Shown here: in pieces, positions 12,431 through 22,089 of the stretch | Position numbering within the stretch: the stretch's first letter is position 1 | Layout: every line of letters begins with the position of its first letter | From: Echria macrotheca | Taxonomy: Eukaryota > Ascomycota > Sordariomycetes > Sordariales > Schizotheciaceae | Direction: 5' to 3' | DNA: 64,000 nucleotides | NCBI GenBank assembly: GCA_030411725.1 | Contig: MU839835.1 | Location: forward strand, 620,001-684,000 | Translations under genes and position numbers: made by a program | The notes under the pieces: model-generated | Told to the model about the DNA's origin: nothing | Databases searched by the model: none | The model's input: the letters and a program-made list of their open reading frames with translations, nothing else

Positions 12431-12890
12431 TGCAATTCTGCGTCTCTGAAGCTGGCTCCTGACATGAAACCAACTGAATGCTGAGGCGAACGGGAGAACG
12501 ATGCTGCTCCGCGACGCGATCCGAACAGCAAGCTGTCCTTGCACGACCAGGGCGTCTGCAGGCAACAAGGCTTAGCAAGGCAAGGGGGGCGGGTGGTGAT
12601 TGGCCGAAATTGTCCGGTACAACTCCCGGGGTGACCCCGCAGCCTTTGACGACGATGGAGTGGCTTTGTGCTTCTTGCCAGCAAAGAGCGACTGAAAACG
12701 TGTTGGCCCCTAATCACCGTATCAACAGCAAATTTCGTGCTTCACTGTCCAGCCTTCAAACCAGATACGTCGGCATCAGCGTCTTCCGCCATGTGGGCCT
12801 TCAACGCACGAGTGGATATGATTTACGAACTGGATCCTCTGTTGAACGAAACAACATCACTGAAATTAATCTATTCTCCATCAACAACAA
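12431..12890. other. Intergenic region between STE24 and tRNA-His
   Basis: Contains the STE24 promoter. Overlapping open frames on both strands show no recognisable domain and are not called. Confidence 0.4.
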
Positions 12891-12973
12891 GGGCTGATAG
12901 TATAGTGGTCAGTACACTTCGTTGTGGTTCTCACGGCCCCGAAGAAACCCAGGTTCGATTCCTGGTCTGCCCA
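12891..12973 (+). tRNA. tRNA-His (anticodon GTG) with an 11-nt intron
   Basis: An 83-nt cloverleaf can be drawn. The acceptor arm is GGGCTGA/TCTGCCC, with one U-U mismatch at the fifth pair. The D stem is GTAT/GTAC and the anticodon stem CTTCG/CGAAG; the loop opens TTGTGG. The T arm is CCAGG-TTCGATT-CCTGG. The anticodon loop is 18 nt instead of 7. Removing 11 nt after position 37 (TTCTCACGGCC) restores a normal loop, the standard place for a nuclear tRNA intron. Discriminator base A73 agrees with eukaryotic tRNA-His; G-1 is not encoded and would be added after transcription. A TTTTT tract lies at 13001-13005. Confidence 0.88.
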
Positions 12974-13100
12974 GACACACAGTGTCCTCTGGACGGTTAC
13001 TTTTTATCCCGACATCCGCCGTCATGTGCATGGCGGTCTCCTGCTTCAGGTGCTCCTCCTAGTCAGATAGTCCCTTCCCCATCCGCCTACACCTAGGCCA

Positions 13101-13503
13101 TCATCGACGCGGAACCCTCATATTCGCGCGTATCCTCTCGAGCAGTTGATCGCGGTTGTCGGAATGGTGAGGGTGTAGATTGCGCTGCGTTGTTAGCGGC
13201 AGAAATTACCCAGCGGCCACAGCAAACATACTAGGCGCAGCCAGGTTCTCATTTCCGCCTCAGTCCAGGTCTCTGGATCTCCTTTTGGATCTTTCTCGGC
13301 CGGAAACATGTCTCCTCCCCATATAGCCCACACGGCAACGCCAGTAACAAGTCCCGTAAATGCTGTGGTGGTCAGCATGCCGGTCAAAGCTGCAGATGTA
13401 AACTTACCCAGAAAGGCGCTCTACGTCATGTTAGCGATGCTCCTTAGCTTATTGCCGGACGACTTACCCTCGATCTCATCGCCTTGTCAAGCGGGGTCGG
13501 CAT
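13101..13503 (-). CDS. Small conserved-looking single-pass membrane protein with a SAP/HeH-like tail
   Basis: Not recognised as a named gene. Four minus-strand exons, 13503-13468, 13420-13408 (13 nt), 13362-13232 and 13184-13101, splice in frame to 87 residues. All introns are GT-AG. Visible features are a short basic N terminus, one hydrophobic helix (about residues 15-32, ending AIWGGDMFP), then a soluble part with the sequence WTEAEMRTWLRLRNL and a basic C-terminal helix RDQLLERIRANMR. The pattern 'W-T-x2-x-M/L-R-x-W-L' followed by a second helix resembles the short helix-extended-loop-helix folds seen in SAP/Ish1-type domains (inference). It is divergent from eL38 with 370 bp between starts. 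The tiny exon and coherent product support a real gene too small to be found as one open frame. Confidence 0.66.
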
Positions 13504-13873
13504 TTTACTCCAAGATTCTCGAGGATTGTATAGAAATGATTTGATATATTCTGAATGTCAATTCTAGGAACGAGACGTTAAAATACTTGGTTTGTGGCAA
13601 TCTGGTTAAGTGCTCCTGTTGATCCAAGCTGTCCTCTTTGGTGATGACGCCACAGACACGCGTCAGCCACACCCAACTGGGCAGAGCGCACCTGGCACCT
13701 GCCAAGACCGCCGCACCGCCTGCCTAGCTCCGCAATGTGGGGTTGGGCTAGCGGCCGACCACCTTCCCGCCCGACCGCCGACGCCGCGCCCACACAAATT
13801 ATTGTGGTTGCAAAAATTCATCGTCGACACCAAAACCCATACACCAAGGGACCGACGTCGCAAAACCGCCAAA
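13504..13873. other. Divergent promoter between the 87-residue protein gene and eL38
   Basis: 370 bp between two start codons on opposite strands, presumably a shared promoter region. No further gene seen. Confidence 0.4.
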
Positions 13874-14281
13874 ATGCCTCAGGAAATTGCCGATATCAAG
13901 AAGGCAAGTTCTGGTCAAGTCAGATACCTGAATATTCGACTAACAAATTGATTCTCAGTTCATCGAGATCTGCCGGCGGAAGGACGCTTCGTGTACGTTG
14001 GATCAATGCGCCGATTAACATAGAAATCTAACAGTTTTGCGCCCGCAGCCGCCCGGATCAAGAAGAACAAGGGCACCAAGCAGATCAAGTTCAAGGTCCG
14101 ATGCCAGAGACACCTCTACACTCTGGTCCTTCTCGACTCGGAGAAGGCCGAGAAGCTCAAGCAGAGCTTGCCCCCGAGTACGATATCCCTGACCGGCAGG
14201 AATGCAAGCGACTAACACTGGGATACAGGTCTCTCAATTAAGGAGGTGCCGAAGAAGAACAAGCAGACCAAGTCCACATGA
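13874..14281 (+). CDS. RPL38: 60S ribosomal protein eL38
   Basis: Cytosolic large-subunit ribosomal protein. Four exons, 13874-13903, 13959-13992, 14049-14177 and 14229-14281, encode 81 residues. The product follows eL38 closely: MPQEIADIKK, FIEICRRKDASSARIKKN, IKFKVRCQRHLYTLVL, and DSEKAEKLKQSLPPSL. The C terminus ends in a fungal-type Lys-rich extension (VPKKNKQTKST). The first intron must begin with GC (GCAAGT) to keep the conserved junction between DIKK and FIEIC, so it is a GC-AG intron; the other two are GT-AG. Many short introns near the 5' end are typical of fungal ribosomal protein genes. Confidence 0.94.
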
Positions 14282-14545
14282 GGTGGGATCGGGCTTCTGA
14301 GGGGGATTCGCTGTTTGCGCTGGCTGGATGATGACGAGAAGGTGCCTTGTGGGCGTGCATTTGCCTTGCTGGTCCTAATTTGGGACTCGAGGTTATCGAA
14401 GGCGGCGTCTCGGAATTTGGGAGTTGGGGCTAGAGGACGCTGGCCAAAAGCGTATATTCGGCAGGGTTACCCAGAAACAAGATCGCATTCATCGGCTGCT
14501 CACTATTATATGTCCCCCAAACGGGTCCGTGTGAGTTGTGGGTTA

Positions 14546-15208
14546 CTAAACCATGCGTCTGTAGTGCTTGATGGTCGATTCCGCAGCGAGATCTCTAGCA
14601 CCGTTTGAGAGGTCCTCGTTGAAGTCCATGTGCTTCTCCACGCTTTCCCACCCGCTGACAAGCATATACTCCTGCTTCTGTCCGGTTCCAACATCAATAC
14701 GCCAACCTCCCTTGAATGCTACACCGGCTTTCGGGGTCGTCTGGGGTGCATCAAGCTTCCGCTTAAATGCGTCCTCCATCTCAGCATCGATGAAAAAACG
14801 TTCGACGGCAACCACGGGGCTGTTAACAAGAGTGGTAGAGTCTCCAGGTACCTCGTCCTGAACACTACCGAAGAAGTCGCCTGCGCAGTGGGATAGGTCA
14901 AGATCGTCCGCAGATTCGTTCACCATATAAGGGCCGAGCGAGGCCATGACGCTGAGATTCTCCTCGCTCTGAATCCACTTCCAGTGCGATTCGACCGACT
15001 CCCATTTCGCCGTAATGAGGATCCTCGTTGGGTCTTCTATCTGTTGAAAGACAAAAGACGCACGCTCGGCGATGGTGCATGGGAGATGAGAATAGTTGGC
15101 GGCATGCCAGTCGTTCTGGACATTGAGGGCTTTTCGAAACCCCTCGAGCAAGGCCGGCTCGATGTCTCCGGTCTTGAGGCGGGCAAAGGCGAATTCGGTG
15201 ACATTCAT
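14546..15208 (-). CDS. Two-domain ABM-like (dimeric alpha/beta-barrel) protein
   Basis: Uncharacterised 220-residue protein from a single exon. It appears to contain two ferredoxin-like ABM repeats: residues about 1-90 (with ITAKWESVESHWKWIQSEEN) and about 115-215 (with MLVSGWESVEKHMDFNEDL). The repeated 'W-E-S-V-E-x-H' element in both halves is the hallmark seen in fungal proteins of the antibiotic-biosynthesis-monooxygenase / EthD-like superfamily. Substrate and activity are unknown; many such proteins have no shown enzyme activity. The start at 15208 (MNVTEFAF) was chosen because a beta-strand follows at once. An in-frame open stretch continues about 115 codons upstream but is Ser/Arg/Cys-rich and unlikely to be coding. 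Confidence 0.7.
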   Translation of the reverse strand: MNVTEFAFARLKTGDIEPALLEGFRKALNVQNDWHAANYSHLPCTIAERASFVFQQIEDPTRILITAKWESVESHWKWIQSEENLSVMASLGPYMVNESADDLDLSHCAGDFFGSVQDEVPGDSTTLVNSPVVAVERFFIDAEMEDAFKRKLDAPQTTPKAGVAFKGGWRIDVGTGQKQEYMLVSGWESVEKHMDFNEDLSNGARDLAAESTIKHYRRMV

Positions 15209-17064
15209 TGTTCGCTTGTGTTGTTCAAAGCGCATGCGCGATCTACAACATACAGACAGGAGACTCGAGGCGGACTTATAAGCGGTCTCTAAACAAACCT
15301 GAATACAGGCCGAATCCTCGAGATCCTTTGATCCACTCCAGGCAAACATGCGCTGACGTTTTGTTCGCCAAGCCTTGAAGGGCGCAAGTCCACTACGGCT
15401 TTGTTCGCAACAGGTCGGGACCTGCTTTGAGGTCCCGGGTCGGGGTGTCATTGCGTCGACACCGGAAGTGCCAAGAAACTCGGCCGAGCCTCCGGAAAGC
15501 GTACGCGGCCACACCACACGGTGACCAGAGCGTACCCCCGCATCTTCCGTCATGGAAATGAGGCCGCCCTAGCGAATCATATCACATGATCATGCCGTAA
15601 AATTACGATCCCGCGTTCTGCGTGTGCTCCAAGCCTCGAGGTGAATACGCACGCGCCTGTCGCAAACTATCGTCCTTCCTGCGCTCACCGCCTTGAATCT
15701 AGTTCACCGCGGGTCATCTCATGATCGATCAGGATTTCCCCTCCCCGCTTGGTCGGGATCGGGGTGGCAGCCAGTTTCGACTGCACTGCGCGTTGAGGAG
15801 GTGCGGGAAGGAAGCTGCAGCGGTCTGCTGACCTATTGCGTGCACGAATTGGGCTGCTCCGCGTTGCGGTTGATTCCCCCTTGCTGACAAGCTGCAAGCC
15901 AATCCGCGTCCCTGGCACCAGTGAGCAGTGCCAGGTTTGGCTGTCTTCCCAGCGAGCCGGGAAGAATTGGGTCACCAATCAGCGGCCTTCCAGAACAAGG
16001 AGAATCACACCCAAAGTGCCGCCTAACCCGCGGACCTTCTTGCTAAAGTGCGGCTTCCCCGCGTCTCACGCCTAAGGCAACCAACCACATCAGAACTCCG
16101 ATATCCGCTTCGCATCGCCACTAGCTGGATTTAAACATTGCCACAGCGAGCTGGTTCACCATTGCCACCGCTGAAGACCAAACCCGAGCTGCCCTTGCTG
16201 ATGGCGAATATACCTGCTACTGCCCTCATAATTTCTAGGTCACTCATGTCACTATCGTTCATAAGGCTGTCGGGAATGGCAAACCAGCAGTCCCGGAATC
16301 GCGGTCTTGGTGTTAGCAGCGCGTCTACAGCGCGACGATGAGGCGACGGACTTGACATGATTGGCTGGATTAGGCGACGCATACGATTCACCGCAGTTAA
16401 CCAGATCTCTACCGCATGTTAGCCAAAGCAACTGCATCAAGCCGAGAGCCGGAGATTGACCCCTGTCGACCATGAGCTGGATGGCTTCGTACCCATGCTG
16501 CAATGAGCAAACTACTTTTTAATCGACCACTTTCCCAACGTTTTCTCCATCGCTTCCAGGTCAATGCAAGCAATGAATAAGGGGCCGCGATACCCACTCT
16601 CTTCTCCCGACACCTGATCCTCCTCAGCTCCATCTTCTTGTCGCTTTTCTTTCTGGCTATCCAACTTCGACTTGCTTGTTTGCGAACCCACGTTTTGATT
16701 ACGTTGCAGTCGAATCGCGCCCATCTCCGCTGTCGTACTAGCGATCCGCCTCATCTCTGGCCGCGCCAAAATTTCGATCCAGACGCTATCGCCCAACTCG
16801 TTGCGCTCGTTGTTCGACCTCCTGCGCTTGCAGAAAGCCAGATCCTGTTGATCGTGTAATCCTCGAGATCTCCACCTCGACTGCGCATCTTCATCTTGCC
16901 TATTGGACGATTCTGCGTCTACAACACCGAGCTCGGTAACCGACCGTCTGCGCGACCAGCTTCACGCTTCGTCCAATTGCGACATAATCTTCCTCTCGTG
17001 CGCCAGTTCGTTTTGTCTGGTTTTCGATAGCCATCCCTCTTCGAATTTCTGGCGACATAGAGAC
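15209..17064. other. Divergent region between the ABM-like gene and mevalonate kinase
   Basis: 1.9 kb with no gene that can be supported. The part from about 16560 onward is pyrimidine-rich on the plus strand and probably contains the mevalonate kinase 5' untranslated leader. Confidence 0.4.
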
Positions 17065-18686
17065 ATGTACCGGGTGCACAACGCAACAAAGAACGCAATG
17101 ACGCAACTAATTTCCAACGGCGTCAACGGCCACCACGACGACTACGACCGCCTCACGCTCAATGGCCACGGCACCAACGGGCTCAGCAACGGAACGACGA
17201 CAAACGGGACGGCGACCAACGGTGAGACCAACGGCAAGACGACGCCAAGGAAACGACTGGACCGCAAGAAGTCGAGTCCCATGATGCCCGCCTTCATGGT
17301 GTCGGCGCCGGGCAAGGTCATTGTCTTTGGCGAGCATGCGGTTGTGCATGGCAAGGTGTGTTAGCTTTGACCTCTCTTCATCCATGGCTAACGTTGGACT
17401 TCCAGGCTGCGATTGCTGCCGCCATCTCGCTGCGGTCATACCTCCTCGTCACCTCGCTTTCCAAGTCCAAGAGGACCGTGACGCTGACGTTTCCCGACAT
17501 CGACTTCAACCACTCGTGGAATATTGACGAACTTCCATGGGCAACGTTCCAGCACCCCTCCAAGAAGAAGTACTACTACGATCTCGTCACGTCACTCGAT
17601 CCCGACCTGGTCGCCGCGATACAGCCGTTAGTCAAGGATGTGTCGCCCGACAAGCCGGCCGATCTCCGCAAAGTGCACCAAAACTCGGCCGGCTCTTTCC
17701 TGTATATGTTCCTCTCCCTTGGCAACCAATCGTTCCCCGGTTGCCAGTATACGCTCCGATCTACCATTCCCATTGGCGCCGGGCTGGGCAGCAGCGCTAC
17801 CATCGCGGTATGCATGTCGGCGGCGCTGCTCCTGCAGCTTAGGACGCTGTCGGGTCCGCACCCGGATCAGCCACCCGAGGAGGCGCGGGTGCAGATTGAG
17901 CGCATCAATCGCTGGGCCTTTGTCTACGAGATGTTTATTCACGGAAATCCGTCGGGCGTCGACAACACGGTCTCTACGCAGGGCAAAGCCGTCATGTTCC
18001 AGAGGACAGACTACACCAGACCGCCCGCCGTGAAGCCTCTCTGGGACTTTCCCGAGCTTCCCCTGCTGCTGGTGGACACCAAGACGGCGAAATCTACGGC
18101 GCACGAGGTGGAGAAGGTGCGCAAGCTCAAGGATGCACACCCCAAGCTGGTCGGGTCTATCCTGGACGCCGTCGACAAGGTGACGCACAGCGCGTCGGAC
18201 GTGATTGAGCACGACGACTTTGATACAGACTGCGAGGAGAGCCTGCGCCGAGTCGGCGAGCTCATGAACATCAACCACGGCCTCCTGGTGTCCCTCGGCG
18301 TCTCGCACCCCAGATTGGAACGGGTTCGAGAGCTGGTGGACCACGAGGGCATCGGCTGGACTAAACTTACCGGAGCCGGCGGTGGCGGGTGTTCCATCAC
18401 GCTACTACGACCGGGGGTGCCGAGAGAAAAGCTTGACAAGCTTGAGAGGCAGCTGGACGAGGAAGGGTACGAGAAGTTCGAGACGACGCTCGGCGGCGAC
18501 GGCGTCGGTGTGCTCTGGCCCGCAGTTCTCAAGAATGGCATGGACGAGGACGACGAGGGCGGCATGGAGATCGACCTCGAGAAGTTCCTCAATGCCGAGG
18601 GGAACGAGGGCGTTGAACGGCTGGTGGGCGTCCATGGCGGTGTTGGCGAGCGGGAAGGGTGGAAGTTTTGGCGCGTTGAGAGCTAA
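17065..18686 (+). CDS. ERG12: Mevalonate kinase
   Basis: GHMP-family kinase that phosphorylates mevalonate to 5-phosphomevalonate, an early step towards farnesyl diphosphate, sterols and prenyl anchors. Exons 17065-17355 and 17406-18686 give 523 residues. Motifs: APGKVIVFGEHAVVHGK at the N-terminal substrate loop, PIGAGLGSSAT (the GHMP phosphate-binding loop, near residue 220), GNPSGVDNTVSTQG, and the C-terminal LTGAGGGGCSI. A hydrophilic N-terminal extension of about 75 residues, full of NG and NGT steps, precedes the conserved core, so the true start may instead be the ATG at 17098 or another one. The frame also stays open upstream to 16903. The C-terminal 60 residues are acidic then Gly-rich. 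The gene sits upstream of the prenyltransferase alpha gene in the same orientation. Confidence 0.93.
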
Positions 18687-19078
18687 CACGGTCACGATCG
18701 ACAAAAGGTTGCACTGGGAAAGATGGTACTGGCGTTTACGGTTCGATTGCGGGTTTGCGCTGGCCGTCTTGAAGCCAGCTTTTGTTTGAAGAGCACGACA
18801 TGGGCGGAACAACCTTGTAATGCTAGCCTCTACATTTCGATTTAGATCTGTCGCCTTGCGGTCACCAGACGTAATTACTAGTACCCCTGAAGATGTCAGT
18901 ACCTCGAAGATGTCCGCATGCAGCAAGAAATGAAGGGAGTGAGGTTAGCATTGTTGTCTTTGAAGCTCTGGATGCTACGTATTGTTTGCTGGACCTACCC
19001 CGCGGCCACTTGATCTCCAGCAATTTTCGACCCGCCGCGATTGAGTGAAACCCCACCATCCACAACCACCATCGCACA
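18687..19078. other. Intergenic region between mevalonate kinase and prenyltransferase alpha
   Basis: 392 bp, presumably the mevalonate kinase 3' end and the next promoter. Nothing else seen. Confidence 0.4.
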
Positions 19079-20818
19079 ATGCCGCCCAAAGGCAAGGCGG
19101 CACCCAAGCCCAAAGCGTCCGAAGGTACGTCTTTCCCAGGATTCATCCCTTTTGTTCTCGGATCGAATATCATCAGCCCGCGTTTTCGTTAGCAGATAGT
19201 AACACCAGCAGCTCGCACAGCCAAAGCAACCCAACCGTCTTCTTCGAAGAAGCAGCCAGCGGCAAACACCCCACCAGCCACAATCGCGGAGCTCTCGCAG
19301 CTCCGCCTCGACGAGTCGCGCCCCTTTGACGCCGTCCGCCGCAAGCAGGGCCTGTCGGCGCTCTCGCGCGACGAGCAGACGACGTGGTACGCCGCCCGCT
19401 TCGCCCGCCAGCCGGCGCACGCGCGCAACCGGGTGCCCATCAAGACGCAGCGCGAGCTGTGGCGGCAGGTGAATGAGGCGAGCATAGGCCTGCGCGCGCT
19501 GAGGGACCATACGACCAAGTGGGGGCTTGCGGCATCGCCTGTCGTTACCAGCGGCGGCGACGTCGGCGGGCTCAGCATTGAGGCCTTCGGGGAGTGGAGT
19601 GAGCGGCGGCTGCGGCTTACGGCGCTTGAGGTTGCCAGTCGGGCGTTTCGTGAACGGAGGGAGCGGGCACGTAGGGGGGAGACGGAGGGAAAGGATAGGG
19701 TTGTTGTTACCGAGACGGACGTTGACGACGAGAAGGAACGACGGAGGGAGATGGCCGAGGTGAGGCAGAAGTTGTATGGGGTTGTCACCGGGCGCTTTGC
19801 GCTTGACCCGGAGTGGGATGATGTAGTCCCGATTCCGCATGAGGAGCCTGACGGGGCGTTGGCGGTGATAGCGTATCCCGCTGAGTATGCCGAGGGTATG
19901 TTTTCCTGTTTATTGAGCGAGGTAGAAGCTGACAGCGCAGCCATTTCGTATCTGCGCGCCGTCATGGCCAGCAAGGAGTACTCGGACCGCTGTCTGCGGC
20001 TGACCGAGACGATCATCGAGATGAACCCGGCGCACTACACCGTGTGGCTCTACCGGGCCGCCATTATCCAGGCGCTCAAGCTATCGATCCCGTACGAGAT
20101 GGAGTGGCTGAACAAGGTGGCGCTTGATAACCTCAAGAACTACCAGATTTGGCACCATCGCCACCTTCTAGTGGATAGTTACTATCCGACCATTGCAGAG
20201 GATGCGGAAGCGACCAAAGAGTTTGGGGCGGCGGAGCAAGCGTTCCTCACCCGGATCCTAGCGGAGGACGCAAAGAATTACCATGTGTGGTCGTACCGGT
20301 CCTACCTGGTCGACAAGCTGGGGATGTGGGACGATCCGGGCGAGCTAGCGGCCGTTGAGGATTTGATTGATGCCGACGTTCGCAACAACTCTGCTTGGTC
20401 GCATCGGTTCTTTTTGGTGTTCTCTCATCCGGCCCGCTCGACGCCCGGTGTGGCGGCTACGGAGCCGGACCCTGCTGCGCCGTCGGAAATTGTCGATCGG
20501 GAGGTTTCCTACGCTAAAGACAAGATTGTACTGGCACCGCAGAACCAGAGTCCGTGGAATTATCTCAGGGGTGTGCTGGTCAAAGGGGGGCGCAAGCTGG
20601 CCGAGGCCGAGGAGTTTTCGAGCCAATTTGTGGTTGGCCTGGGTGAGGGGGGTGGGAGAGAGGAGGTTACGAGCACGCATGCGCTTGACTTGTTGGCGGA
20701 GATATATGCTGAGAAGGGCGACAAGGAGCGGGCGGATTTGTGTCTCAGACGGCTTGGGGAGAAGTGGGATCGTATCCGGGTTGGGTATTGGGAGTGGCGG
20801 CGGAAGTGTTTGAACTAG
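19079..20818 (+). CDS. RAM2: Protein farnesyltransferase/geranylgeranyltransferase type I alpha subunit, with long N-terminal extension
   Basis: Shared alpha subunit of cytosolic protein farnesyltransferase and geranylgeranyltransferase I, which prenylate CAAX proteins. Three exons, 19079-19124, 19200-19895 and 19941-20818, encode 539 residues. The conserved part starts near residue 235 with DPEWDDVVPIP, then SYLRAVMASKEYS and several PPTA repeats (NPAHYTVWLYR, NYQIWHHRHLLVD, NYHVWSYRSYLVD, NNSAWSHRFFLVF, NQSPWNYLRGVL). Animal and yeast alpha subunits have much shorter leaders. Here about 230 residues precede the domain: a Lys/Pro/Ala-rich start, then helical charged sequence including RELWRQVNEAS and an Arg/Glu-rich coil near 175-215. 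The last intron is 45 nt, so the frame stays open through it. Exon 1 joining is by frame and splice signals only. Confidence 0.86.
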
Positions 20819-21472
20819 GTTTTTTTTCTGTAGCTTTTCTTGGGATGGGAATAAAAAATGGGCTTGTTTCTGCTGGTTATAGGTAGGGTCGGACTTGTCG
20901 GTGTGGCGTCTCTTGTGATGAGTGTGGTGGCCACTGCCGGGCTATTCGGAGACCGCCGTGGATGACATGTAGTCCATCTCGTTGGTACTTCCCCGACTGG
21001 TGTGGGGGCCAGGGTTCTATGGTAAAGACGTGGGAGTGGGGGTTGAAAGGACGATGAGAAAGAATGACAGAAAGATCAAAGATCACACACAGACACACCT
21101 GACGACGAGGTGTAAACACAAGAACCAATTCCATTAACACCCGCCCTATGCAACGCTGAACGCCTGATGCCTTTAACCCTTCCTCTCGTCATGCTAGGCC
21201 TTGCTGGCTTACCGGAACGGCGAAGGAAGAAACCCGCTGATCATCCATTCCCTGCCTCTTTTCCTCCCACCTGGTATCTCCATCCTATGCCGGACTGTAA
21301 AAAAGCCAAAGGGAAATAAACCGCCGTGGTTTTGTTGGATATCTGGATCCCCTCAATCCTAAGATGCCTTCACCCTCATTCCCCATGCCCAAATCGACCC
21401 AAGAGCAAGTCTTCTCCCGTTGCTCATCCACTGCCCATCATCCCTCCAATGCACTACAACCTAGTTCTAGAC
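20819..21472. other. Convergent intergenic region
   Basis: Between the prenyltransferase alpha (+) and Mtr2-like (-) genes. No gene seen. Confidence 0.4.
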
Positions 21473-22089
21473 TCAATACGCGCGATAAGTCTGACTCTGC
21501 ACCAAAACCCGCTTATGCCCCTTGGCGCCATACTTGACGAGCACATCCCAATTCGGCACAAGGATAAAAACATCATTAAAATGCTGCTTGAGCTTGTCGT
21601 CATCGCCCAGGTGTAAGGTCCCCGACACCGTGACCATGAGCATCTGCCTCAGCGACGCGCCGTGGTCCGGCTTCGTCGGGTCCGGGACCAAGAGCGCCGA
21701 GGGCGCGCCGAAGCGGTAGTCGGCGTTGATGACGTGCACGTCCCACGCCTCGACCTCGTACCGGGCCGTCTTGGGGCGCGAGTTGGGACCGCCGCCCTGT
21801 GCCGGGATGGGCCGCTGGCGCGCGAGGAGGGCCTCGAAGTCCTCGGGCGTGGCCATGACGAGGCCGTTGATGGTCAGGTCGGCGGGCGGGTGGCCGGCCT
21901 GGGTGTAGAGGGCGGAGGTGTTGATGTAGAAGGGGGCGATGGGGCGGCCGTCGTTTATGGCGGCGTAGAAGGGCTCGATGAAGTTTTTGGCGGCTGGTGG
22001 CGGGGTCGGGGGGTTAGTTTTGTGTGGTCCATGATGGTGAGAGTTGGGAACGGACCTTCTGATGCCGCGCGGATGGAGGTTTCGGACAT
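21473..22089 (-). CDS. MTR2: NTF2-like protein, probable mRNA export factor Mtr2/Nxt1
   Basis: Probably the small NTF2-fold partner of the Mex67/NXF1 mRNA export receptor at nuclear pores. Two minus-strand exons, 22089-22056 and 21993-21473, encode 184 residues, near the yeast Mtr2 length. The sequence begins MSETSIRAASE and runs into AAKNFIEPFYAAINDGR, the first NTF2 helix. It then has the central ATPEDFEALLARQ segment and ends with a strand pair including MVTVSGTLHLG and FNDVFILVPNWDVL, which matches the last strands of Mtr2/Nxt1 proteins. A Gly/Pro-rich loop interrupts the middle. The intron carries an ACTAAC branch point. A generic NTF2-like protein is the alternative. Confidence 0.68.

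Noticed and set aside
15209..15553. 115-codon in-frame extension upstream of the ABM-like gene
   Set aside because: Composition (Ser, Arg, Cys-rich) is unlike a folded protein and the domain begins immediately after the chosen ATG.
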